This document shows, in pieces, positions 38,433 through 47,081 of a stretch of DNA of 64,000 nucleotides. Numbering within the stretch: the stretch's first letter is position 1; each line of letters begins with the position of its first letter. The stretch is from contig CABFPG010000002.1 of assembly GCA_902141825.1 (NCBI GenBank), forward strand, positions 62,001-126,000. Reading direction: 5' to 3'. A model generated the notes under the pieces. That model was not told the origin of the DNA and did no database searches. It worked only from the letters and a program-made list of their open reading frames with translations. The DNA is from Thalassocella blandensis (lineage in GTDB: Bacteria; Pseudomonadota; Gammaproteobacteria; Pseudomonadales; Cellvibrionaceae). The position numbers and the translations under genes are program-made.

Positions 38433-41400
38433 ATGTCTAATACATTGCTCAAGTGTATAGGCAACTTGTGCGCGCTCGTCACTTGTTGGCTTATATCCGT
38501 CTCGACCCAGGCTAGTTTTCCCAATCAAAGTTATGGCACAGCTTTCGGTCCTTTGCATAGTGGCTACCTGAAAGGCCAAGCTGGCACCGGTTTCCAAAAC
38601 CAACCACATGCTCATGGCGGTTACGTCGTGGTGGCGGGCAATGGAACCCATATGGTGCTGGATATCAGTAATCCATACGCACCTCAAGTGAAACAAGTGG
38701 TTATCAGCCCCTATCGAACCGGAAGCATTACAGATCAGCACGATCAGGAACAAGAAGGCCACACCATTTCATTTGCCAAATACCCCGATGGTAAAGAATA
38801 CATGCTGACTATTGGCGGTAAGGGGATAGATATTTGGGATGTTACCAATATTGGTTCCGGTATCTCTCACGTCCGTTCACAGAACTTACCTGGCATCAAT
38901 TATGGCGATGTGGATGGCGCAATTTGGGGAGTCGCCTGGCAGGGGAATTATATTTATGTCGGCGCGACAAATAACGGATTATTTGTTATCGATGCGAGCG
39001 ATATCAATAATCTGAAAGACGCCGTTTCACCCGAAACGCCCAACAGTTTTCAGGCGATTCCCATTTCGCATTGGAACAATATAAAAGTAGGGCCGTTATT
39101 TCCTATCGGCAATTTGCTGACTTTTGGTACGCCTAAAGACCACAACGGTGTGGTAACCCTCGATATTTCGCAGCCGGGTAAACCTTTGACATTGGATACG
39201 GCACAATGTGGAAAAACATCCTACATCACTTGGTTTTATGGCAAGTGGATTTTTTGTGAAGAAAATATTCGCATTTTCGACGTCACGACTGATCCTAAAA
39301 ATATCCAGCATGTGGTCACCGCGAATGGGCCCGCTTCAGAATATATGAGCTTTGGTGATGACTTTCTGTTTTTAGGCGCGCTTCGACCTAATGGTGGAGT
39401 GTACAAATATGACATCAGCAACATCAGTAACCCAACCCTTGTAGGAAAAATTACCAACCCGAACACTTCCAGTACTGAAGACGATCAGTTTTCTGTACCC
39501 ATCGGAAATTTAATTGTGATCGCAGATGACGAACATGATCGCGGTTCGTTTGTCGCAGCTCATGATACCGCTCCTGACACCAAGCCTCCTCGCGTCATGT
39601 ATGGCAACCCGGTAAACGGCTCAAGTGGCTTATCCACCACTAGCCGCATAGGTTTTTCTTTCAGCGATCAAATTGATTTACGCTCGTTAAATACAACAAC
39701 GTTTATTGTGCGAAAAGTTGGCGGTGAAGCTTTAAACGGTTACTTCGGTATTAACCATACTGTCGTTAACTTTTCCCCCTTAAACGGTCTGGAAGCCAAT
39801 ACTCAGTACGAAGTGGTATTACCCCAAGGTGGAATAAAAGATCTGGTGGGCAATGGCCTTGATAAAACCTACACCTACCAATTTACAACAGGTGAATCTC
39901 TGGAAGCCGAGGATACCCAGCACAGTGGCGGCACTACTGTTGCCAGTGATAATTCAGGATACACCGGCTCCGGTTATATAGATTTTCCTGCAAGCGGTGG
40001 TCGTATCGACTACGCCTTGAATAATAATTTTACGGGTAATTACCGCTTAATTATTCGCTATGCTAACGGCGATACCAACGCTCGCACCTTGCGCTTACAG
40101 ATTAACGGTTCTGATCAAGGTCAACTTTCTTTCCCTTCCACCGCACGCTGGTCTGCATGGTCAACAATCGAAAAACAATTCACGCTAAACGCCGGCGCCA
40201 ACACAATTAGTCTGGTCGGCGATAGCACTGCAGGTCCCAATATCGACAACATAACCCTGACTGGATTTATAGAAGCGGAAAACGCAAGCCTCAGTGGCGG
40301 TGCAGTTGTCGCAACAGAACACGCTAATTATACGGGCAGTGGCTTCGTCGATTATCCGGCTTCAGGTGGGCGGGTGGATCTGCATCCACAAGTGAGCTTT
40401 ACAGGAAGTTTCCTGCTAAGTCTTCGTTACGGTAACGGTGGTTCTGTTGCACGAAATCTGCGTTTGGAAGTCAATGGGAATGATTATGGGCAAATAAGTT
40501 TTGCGCCTGCCGGTGCATGGTCAAGTTGGTCCAGTGTGTCCAAGCGTGTAAATCTGAATGAGGGTAGCAATACCATTTCCCTGGTGGGTGTAAACAGTGC
40601 TGGACCTAACCTGGATCACATTTCACTTTCAGGTGGTGTTCGCGAAATAGATTGTAACTTTACACAAAGCCCATCTTCACTTGAATTTTCCTCGACAAGT
40701 TTTACGGCCACCACACAAAGTAATGTGTCTTATACCTGGCAGTTTGGTGATGGCAGCACGGAAACAACGACGTCCAACGTTATTAGTCATACTTACCAAA
40801 CGGCAGGGCGTTTTGGTGTGCTGTTAGGTGTGAGTGACGGTGAACAAACCGAACAGTGTTCTGCCATTCATATTGTGCACAAACCCATTACCAGTTCCAG
40901 TCCAACCGCATCCGGCAGTATTTTTGTCGACGAAACAACTTCCTTGGTGTGGAACGTAAATCCAGACAATAATACTGTCAGTGCTATCAGCTCCCAAACC
41001 TTCAGCAAACAATTTGAGGTTTCTGTAGGTGAAGATCCAAGATCCATCGCGCAGGCTGCAGACGGTTCTGTGTGGGTCACTAATTTTGACAGCGCAACCA
41101 TCAGTATACTCAACCAAAATACTGGTCAGGTCATACAGACCATTTCATTGCCTTATGCCTCGCAACCGGCTGGCGTTGTGTTTACTCCAGATGGACAAAA
41201 GGCGTTTGTCAGTTTGCAGGCGCTGGGTCGAGTACTCGCGCTTGATGCTACAAACCGAACAATTATCATGGATCAGCCACTTCCGGTATCGCAAGAGGGA
41301 ATAGTGCCAAAGGTCAAAGCCCTGGCTGTATCGGCTGATGGCTCTCAGTTATACGTTACGCGATTCATTTCATCAGCTAACCACGGTGAGGTTTATCAAT

Positions 41401-43556
41401 TAGCCACTGATGACTTGCAGGTGACGAACACATTTACCCTGGCACTAGATCCTGGTAACGGTGGGAGCGAACCTGACGATACCTTTAATTCACGCGGCAT
41501 ACCCAATTACCTGAATACGATTCGCATTTCTCCAGATGGCGAACGTGCCTGGATTCCCGCGAAAAAAGACAATATCGAACGTGGACTGCTTCAAGACGGG
41601 CGTACTCCCACTTTTGATTCCACCACGCGAACCATATTAGCGCCGCTTAATCTTGCAAATGGTACAGAGCAGTTAGACGAACGGATCGACATTAACGATG
41701 CCGATATGGCATTTGCCAGTGTATTCAGTCCTTTAGGGGATCTGATGTTTGTCGCCATTCAGGGCTTAAACCAGATCCATGTTTTTGATAGTCACAGTGG
41801 CGAAACCGTCACGGGATTTGTGGTGGGGAACGCACCTCAGGGATTGGCATTGGATAGCAATGACCGTCTTTTCGTGCATAACTTTTTATCGCGCTCGGTT
41901 ACCGTCGTTGACGTCAGTGCGCTTATCGCTGCCGAAGGTGTTTCAGCGCCAATTCTGGCCACGGTTAATGTTGTCGGAAATGAAAAACTGTCTTCCGAAA
42001 TACTTCAAGGTAAACGGATATTTTATGATGCCAGCGCACGCGCGATGAGCCAGGATAATTACATCAGCTGCGCCACTTGCCATTTAGACGGAAATGAAGA
42101 CGGTCAAGTGTTTGATTTTGCAAATCGTGGAGAAGGTTTACGTAACACCATTACGCTGCAGGGCCGAAGTGGAATGGGGCATGGCCCGGTGCATTGGACT
42201 GGAAATTTTGACGAAATCCAGGATTTCGAAAATGATATTCGTGCACACTTTGGCGGTCTCGGATTTATGACGGATGCTGAATTTAACAGTGGTACAACTA
42301 GCGATCCACTGGGAGACAGCAAAGCCGGCATCAACCCTGAGCTTGACGCGCTGGCGGCCTATGTGAGCTCACTTACCCGCGTTCCTGCCAGCCCGTATCG
42401 CAATAATGATGGTTCATTAACGGCAGCGGCAGAATCCGGTAAAAGCATTTATAGTCAACTCGATTGTGTGAATTGCCACAGCGGGCAACAATTTACCGAT
42501 AGCGCATTAAACGTATTGCATGATGTCGGCACCATATCCAGCGACTCTGGCAATCGCATTGGTGGACCGCTTACCGGCTTGGATACGCCCACCTTAAAAG
42601 GTATTTGGAATACACCACCTTATTTCCACGACGGTTCTGCGGCTACCTTATACGATGTAATTAATGTTGCAGGCCACGGTAATGCTTTTACCTTAACGCA
42701 AACCGAACAGGATCAATTAGTCGCTTATCTATTGCAAATTGATGAGAGCTCCTCCAATGTCAGCTCCAGTAGCTCTTCTTCCTCTTCTTCAAGTTCCAGC
42801 AGCTCGTCCAGTGGCGGGGTGGATATCACCAATGTATCTGGAACGGTCAGTTCGCAATATACAGACTGGCCGGCAAGCGAAGGCATCTCCAATTTAATTG
42901 ATAACTCACTCAGCACGAAGTATTTAACGTTTCATGCTTCAGCATGGGTTCAATTTCAAGCGAATGCATCCTATATCGTCAATCGCTATACATTAAGTTC
43001 AGCAAACGATGCCCACGAACGCGATCCAATGAGTTGGACCTTGCAAGGGTCAAACGACGGCATTAACTGGATTACTTTGGATACTCGAAACAACGAAGAT
43101 TTTGCGGAGTATTTCCAGACACGCACCTTCAGCTTTACTAATGCGAATGCGTATTCGTATTTCCGTTTTAATCTGAGCAATAACAGCGGTAGTATTCTGC
43201 AGCTTTCTGAAATGGAATTATTTGGCCAACAGATTGGTGGTGGCAGTTCCAGCAGCAGTTCTTCAAGTAGCTCTTCAAGTAGTTCTTCAACAAGTTCTTC
43301 AAGTAGTTCTTCAAGCAGTTCGTCTTCCAGCTCTTCCTCCAGCAGTTCTTCGAGTAGTTCGTCAAGCGGGGGAGTGTGTGCAGGTATTCCTCAATATGTC
43401 GATGGCAGTACTTATGCAGATAATGCGGTAGTCATTAATGTTGGCAATCGTTACCAATGTTCTGTCGGTGGCTGGTGCACAGTCGGGGGGCCGTATGAGC
43501 CAGGCGTTGGTTGGGCCTGGGAATATGCCTGGACACTGCTCGGCACGTGTAACTAA
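38433..43556 (+). CDS. Secreted cytochrome c protein with CBM35, PKD, CBM32-like and CBM5/12-like modules
   Basis: 1707 residues. Signal peptide, then an LVIVD-type beta-propeller (about 30-385), Big_5-like Ig (385-488), two CBM35-like modules (488-610, 611-736), a PKD domain (737-820), a YncE-like propeller (about 825-1190), and a di-haem cytochrome c peroxidase/MauG-like domain with haem sites C-A-T-C-H (C1213) and C-V-N-C-H (C1345). It ends with a polyserine linker, an F5/8 type C (CBM32-like) module, a second polyserine linker and a C-terminal CBM5/12-like chitin/cellulose-binding module. Probably an extracellular redox protein targeted to polysaccharide, perhaps an electron donor for oxidative cleavage (inference). 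Confidence 0.85.
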   Translation: MSNTLLKCIGNLCALVTCWLISVSTQASFPNQSYGTAFGPLHSGYLKGQAGTGFQNQPHAHGGYVVVAGNGTHMVLDISNPYAPQVKQVVISPYRTGSITDQHDQEQEGHTISFAKYPDGKEYMLTIGGKGIDIWDVTNIGSGISHVRSQNLPGINYGDVDGAIWGVAWQGNYIYVGATNNGLFVIDASDINNLKDAVSPETPNSFQAIPISHWNNIKVGPLFPIGNLLTFGTPKDHNGVVTLDISQPGKPLTLDTAQCGKTSYITWFYGKWIFCEENIRIFDVTTDPKNIQHVVTANGPASEYMSFGDDFLFLGALRPNGGVYKYDISNISNPTLVGKITNPNTSSTEDDQFSVPIGNLIVIADDEHDRGSFVAAHDTAPDTKPPRVMYGNPVNGSSGLSTTSRIGFSFSDQIDLRSLNTTTFIVRKVGGEALNGYFGINHTVVNFSPLNGLEANTQYEVVLPQGGIKDLVGNGLDKTYTYQFTTGESLEAEDTQHSGGTTVASDNSGYTGSGYIDFPASGGRIDYALNNNFTGNYRLIIRYANGDTNARTLRLQINGSDQGQLSFPSTARWSAWSTIEKQFTLNAGANTISLVGDSTAGPNIDNITLTGFIEAENASLSGGAVVATEHANYTGSGFVDYPASGGRVDLHPQVSFTGSFLLSLRYGNGGSVARNLRLEVNGNDYGQISFAPAGAWSSWSSVSKRVNLNEGSNTISLVGVNSAGPNLDHISLSGGVREIDCNFTQSPSSLEFSSTSFTATTQSNVSYTWQFGDGSTETTTSNVISHTYQTAGRFGVLLGVSDGEQTEQCSAIHIVHKPITSSSPTASGSIFVDETTSLVWNVNPDNNTVSAISSQTFSKQFEVSVGEDPRSIAQAADGSVWVTNFDSATISILNQNTGQVIQTISLPYASQPAGVVFTPDGQKAFVSLQALGRVLALDATNRTIIMDQPLPVSQEGIVPKVKALAVSADGSQLYVTRFISSANHGEVYQLATDDLQVTNTFTLALDPGNGGSEPDDTFNSRGIPNYLNTIRISPDGERAWIPAKKDNIERGLLQDGRTPTFDSTTRTILAPLNLANGTEQLDERIDINDADMAFASVFSPLGDLMFVAIQGLNQIHVFDSHSGETVTGFVVGNAPQGLALDSNDRLFVHNFLSRSVTVVDVSALIAAEGVSAPILATVNVVGNEKLSSEILQGKRIFYDASARAMSQDNYISCATCHLDGNEDGQVFDFANRGEGLRNTITLQGRSGMGHGPVHWTGNFDEIQDFENDIRAHFGGLGFMTDAEFNSGTTSDPLGDSKAGINPELDALAAYVSSLTRVPASPYRNNDGSLTAAAESGKSIYSQLDCVNCHSGQQFTDSALNVLHDVGTISSDSGNRIGGPLTGLDTPTLKGIWNTPPYFHDGSAATLYDVINVAGHGNAFTLTQTEQDQLVAYLLQIDESSSNVSSSSSSSSSSSSSSSSSGGVDITNVSGTVSSQYTDWPASEGISNLIDNSLSTKYLTFHASAWVQFQANASYIVNRYTLSSANDAHERDPMSWTLQGSNDGINWITLDTRNNEDFAEYFQTRTFSFTNANAYSYFRFNLSNNSGSILQLSEMELFGQQIGGGSSSSSSSSSSSSSSSTSSSSSSSSSSSSSSSSSSSSSSSSSGGVCAGIPQYVDGSTYADNAVVINVGNRYQCSVGGWCTVGGPYEPGVGWAWEYAWTLLGTCN
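42751..42813 (+). repeat. Polyserine linker in the cytochrome gene (first)
   Basis: About 21 codons, nearly all Ser, written in mixed AGC/AGT/TCT/TCC/TCG codons rather than as a simple DNA repeat. Separates the haem domain from the CBM32-like module. Confidence 0.85.
43243..43368 (+). repeat. Polyserine linker in the cytochrome gene (second)
   Basis: About 42 codons, almost all Ser with one Thr, in mixed codons. Precedes the C-terminal CBM5/12-like module. Confidence 0.9.
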
Positions 43557-43618
43557 TAGCAGCTCAGATTTTTCTGAAATAAAACGAAAAAAGAATGACA
43601 TATAAAACGGTGCATCCG

Positions 43619-46600
43619 ATGAAGAATTTCAAAACTGTTGCGATACTTTTGTTAATTATTATTTCTCCACTATTTTCACATGTGGCAACGGCGCAATATT
43701 TTAGCGCGCCGATTGGTTATCTACCGGACCCGAATATCGTGTATCACGATGGATGGTATTACTACATGGGAACGTCGGGAGGCAACATAAAAATTAAAAG
43801 AGCCAAAACTCTCGAAGGGCTTAAAAGTACCTATCATCAAACGATTTTCGGCCCAAGTAATGGCGGGCCGTGCTGTGATTATTGGGCGCCCGAACTTCAT
43901 CGGGTCAATGATAAATGGTATATCTACTACACAGCCAAGCAAAACACCGGAAATCCGCAAAATATGTGGGTTATCGAAAACAGCGCTGCCAATCCAATGG
44001 AAGGTAGCTGGACTAATCGTGGCCGTATTTACGATCCAGCAAACGACTACTGGGCTATTGACGGCACTGTATTCCAATTAAATGGTACGCTTTATTATGT
44101 TTACTCCGGCGTGGCAAAATCATCAGATGGCGATAAACCTCAACGCTTGTACATTGCAAGAATGAGTAACCCCTGGACACTTTCGAGCAATCGTGTACTA
44201 GTTTCCAGTCCGGAATATGGATGGGAAAGAGACGGACTTGTAAACGAAGGACCCGCAATGTTACAAGCCAATGGCAAAACATTTTTGGTGTATTCCGCCA
44301 GTGGCTGCTGGACACCAAACTATGCCTTGGGGATGTTATGGATTGACGACTGGGAAGACCCCATGAATCCTGCCTCTTGGGAAAAAATAACCCAGCCTCT
44401 TTTTACCTCCAACGCCAGCGTTAGTGCCTACGGCCCGGGGCACAATACATTCTTTAAATCGCCCGACGGCAAAGAAGTTTGGATGTCTTACCACGCAACA
44501 CCGAACAGTGCTGGCACCTGCGATATGAGCCGCGCAAGTCATGCCAAGAAAATTACTTTCGATAGTAACGGTTTTCCGGAATTTGGTAAGCCTACAGCCA
44601 GTGGTGATCGCCTGACACCTCCAAGCGGCGAAGTTGCCGTTGCCTCAGGTGAATCAATTATCAACGGGATATATAAAATTCAGGCATCAAGTTCGACCCG
44701 TCCACTGGATGTGGCAGGTTGCTCCAACCAGCGCGGTGCCAATGTTCAACAATGGGAATGGAACAATAACAGCTGCCAGAAATGGAATGTTCAGGCAACT
44801 GAAGATGGCCACTACTACATCACCTCAATGAAAGGCGGTCTAACCCTTGATGTCGAAAATTGCAGTACTGATAACGCTGCAAACGTAAGAATGTGGACAC
44901 CGAGTGGTGCAGATTGCCAGAAATGGGATTTTATTAAAAACAGTGATGGCTCTTACCGAATTTCATCCGTTAAATCCGGCAAAGTGCTCGACATTCAGTT
45001 CGGCGGTGATAATAACGGCGCAAACCTGCAAATTTATTCTTACCTGGGAAATCCGCAACAGCATTTTGAATTAACCTTGTTGGATGCCGGTCCTATGATC
45101 GACACTGGTGTTTATACAATAATTTCAAAACGAAGTGATAAAGCCCTGAACACCGAAAATTGCGACAGTAATCTCGATGAAAACGTTGTTCAATCTACAG
45201 TATCCAGCGGAAATTCCTGTCAACGTTGGTATGTCAAAAAGCAAAGCGATAATTTCTACACGCTCACTAATAATAATAGTGGCGGTGCCTTGGCGTTGGA
45301 CAACTGCACAGGAGGAGCGGGCACAAATGTCAGTACAAAAGCGACATCATCCGGTGAATGTCAACAATATAGTCTGGTTCATGTAAAAGACGGTTGGTAC
45401 AGTGTAATTTCACGAGTTAATGGACTGGCTGTTGATGTAGGTGGTTGCTCTACCAACGAAGGACAAAATATTGGTCTCTGGACAAACTGGATAGGTGACT
45501 GTCAGTTGTGGAAATTTGAAGAAGCCAAACCGGTTGGGCCAAAAGGCTTTACCTTATGCGCTGCAGAAAATTCCAGTTGCAGTTTTCAGGGGACTTCTGA
45601 AGTGGCCTTCGGTGCAAATGGATCATTCAATATCATTGAGGCGACAAATGGTATAACGTGTAACACTGCCAATTTTGGTGATCCCGCTTCTGGTGTTAGC
45701 AAACAATGTTATTTTAAACCCGACTATGAAGCTTATTGGACCAATTGGTTGGATCGTGACGATACTAGTGGTTCAGGTGATCACGAAACAGGTCACAACA
45801 ATGTTTGCCTGACTCCGGTTGCCATTGAAGCACGGGTAGTAGGCAGCAATCAGATTTTCACTCCAGGATTTACCACACCAGAAAATTTTGACATGTTCAA
45901 CGCTAAAGGCTTGATTTGTTTGAATCAGGATCAAGCTGATGGTCGCTGTGAAGATTACGAAGTCCGTTTTCTTTGTCTCGGTGATCTTATGACACAGTGG
46001 TACGACCGAGATGATCCCAGCGGCACTGCGGATAACGAGGCTCGACCTGCAGAAGTGTGCGACACCCCGTCAGGTATTGAAGCACGAGTACGTGGAACGG
46101 ATGCGATTTTCACTCCCGGGCAAAATGAGCCAGAAATCTTTCAGTTGTTCAGTGCAAGTGGGGGCTTGATATGCATGAACAACGAACAATCTGATAACGC
46201 TTGCAATGATTATGAAGTGCGTTATTTATGTATGAGTGACGTGTGGAGCGAATGGTTTGACAGAGACGATCCCGCCGGAACTGCAGACAATGAATCTCGT
46301 CCTTCTACAACTTGTGCCAGTCCTATTGCGATCGAAGCCAGAATTAAAGGCAGCGACGACATCTTTACCCCTGGAGAAAACGAACCAGAAGAATTCTCTA
46401 CTTTCAACGCAATTGATGGTTTGATTTGCATGAATGCCGAACAAACGGATGCTAAATGTAATGATTACCAAGTTCGTTTTTTGTGTGGCGAAGATTCAGG
46501 TAATGGCTCTTCATCCAGTTCAAGCAGTTCGTCTTCAAGTTCATCATCTTCGAGCTCTTCATCTTCAAGTTCGAGTAGCAGTTCATCAAGCAGCTCTTCC

Positions 46601-46894
46601 TCGAGTTCAAGCAGCTCTTCATCGAGTAGCTCTTCGTCGAGTAGCTCCTCTTCAAGTAGTTCGTCTTCAAGCTCAAGCAGTTCCTCTTCCAGCTCATCCG
46701 GTGGGAATGCCTGCAGTAATGTAGCCGTTTATGTCGATGGTGCTACTTATAACACGAATGATGTAGTGCAAAACCAGGGCAGTCGCTATCAATGTGAAAT
46801 TGCTGGCTGGTGCACAATAGGTGGCCCTTATGCGCCAGGCGTAGGTTGGGCCTGGGAATACGCATGGAACCTTGTTGGTTCATGTAACGGCTAA
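43619..46894 (+). CDS. GH43 glycosidase with two ricin-type lectin domains, three WxxW repeats and C-terminal CBM
   Basis: 1091 residues from the ATG at 43619 (an upstream ATG at 43595 would add 8 residues). Signal peptide, then a GH43 five-bladed propeller (to about 340). The base is in L-P-D-P-N-I-V-Y, the pKa modulator in A-I-D-G-T-V-F and the general acid in V-N-E-G-P-A-M. Substrate likely arabinan/arabinoxylan. Two ricin-type beta-trefoil (CBM13) domains (344-492, 494-637), a Cys module (640-706) and three WxxW repeats (706-960), polyserine, and a CBM5/12-like module. Confidence 0.85.
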   Translation: MKNFKTVAILLLIIISPLFSHVATAQYFSAPIGYLPDPNIVYHDGWYYYMGTSGGNIKIKRAKTLEGLKSTYHQTIFGPSNGGPCCDYWAPELHRVNDKWYIYYTAKQNTGNPQNMWVIENSAANPMEGSWTNRGRIYDPANDYWAIDGTVFQLNGTLYYVYSGVAKSSDGDKPQRLYIARMSNPWTLSSNRVLVSSPEYGWERDGLVNEGPAMLQANGKTFLVYSASGCWTPNYALGMLWIDDWEDPMNPASWEKITQPLFTSNASVSAYGPGHNTFFKSPDGKEVWMSYHATPNSAGTCDMSRASHAKKITFDSNGFPEFGKPTASGDRLTPPSGEVAVASGESIINGIYKIQASSSTRPLDVAGCSNQRGANVQQWEWNNNSCQKWNVQATEDGHYYITSMKGGLTLDVENCSTDNAANVRMWTPSGADCQKWDFIKNSDGSYRISSVKSGKVLDIQFGGDNNGANLQIYSYLGNPQQHFELTLLDAGPMIDTGVYTIISKRSDKALNTENCDSNLDENVVQSTVSSGNSCQRWYVKKQSDNFYTLTNNNSGGALALDNCTGGAGTNVSTKATSSGECQQYSLVHVKDGWYSVISRVNGLAVDVGGCSTNEGQNIGLWTNWIGDCQLWKFEEAKPVGPKGFTLCAAENSSCSFQGTSEVAFGANGSFNIIEATNGITCNTANFGDPASGVSKQCYFKPDYEAYWTNWLDRDDTSGSGDHETGHNNVCLTPVAIEARVVGSNQIFTPGFTTPENFDMFNAKGLICLNQDQADGRCEDYEVRFLCLGDLMTQWYDRDDPSGTADNEARPAEVCDTPSGIEARVRGTDAIFTPGQNEPEIFQLFSASGGLICMNNEQSDNACNDYEVRYLCMSDVWSEWFDRDDPAGTADNESRPSTTCASPIAIEARIKGSDDIFTPGENEPEEFSTFNAIDGLICMNAEQTDAKCNDYQVRFLCGEDSGNGSSSSSSSSSSSSSSSSSSSSSSSSSSSSSSSSSSSSSSSSSSSSSSSSSSSSSSSSSSSSSSSSGGNACSNVAVYVDGATYNTNDVVQNQGSRYQCEIAGWCTIGGPYAPGVGWAWEYAWNLVGSCNG
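46503..46700 (+). repeat. Polyserine linker in the GH43 gene
   Basis: About 65 consecutive Ser codons in mixed TCN and AGY usage, the longest linker in the window. Confidence 0.9.
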
Positions 46895-46970
46895 GAAAAC
46901 ACAAACCAAGTTAGGTGTTTTCTTTCTTGGATGCTTGATCGCAACGCGAGCAGGGTCAAGCATCTTTTTT
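46893..46970 (+). terminator. Double terminator between the GH43 and SGNH genes
   Basis: First hairpin AAGAAAACAC / GTGTTTTCTT (46893-46924), whose left arm overlaps the stop codon, then GATGCTTGA / TCAAGCATC (46930-46964) followed by TTTTTT. This argues that the SGNH gene has its own promoter and that its start is 47082, not an upstream in-frame codon. Confidence 0.85.
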
Positions 46971-47081
46971 CCAAGATATTTTCATTTTCCAAGATATTTT
47001 TATGCACTTTTCCCTGTACTTACGGCAGGCATTAATTCTAAAAATCAACGCTGCCTACCCCACACGCGAGGTTCCATCAAC

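Noticed and set aside
46872..47081. Longer N-terminus for the SGNH esterase
   Set aside because: The extra 70 codons run through a strong terminator; the signal peptide starts at 47082.
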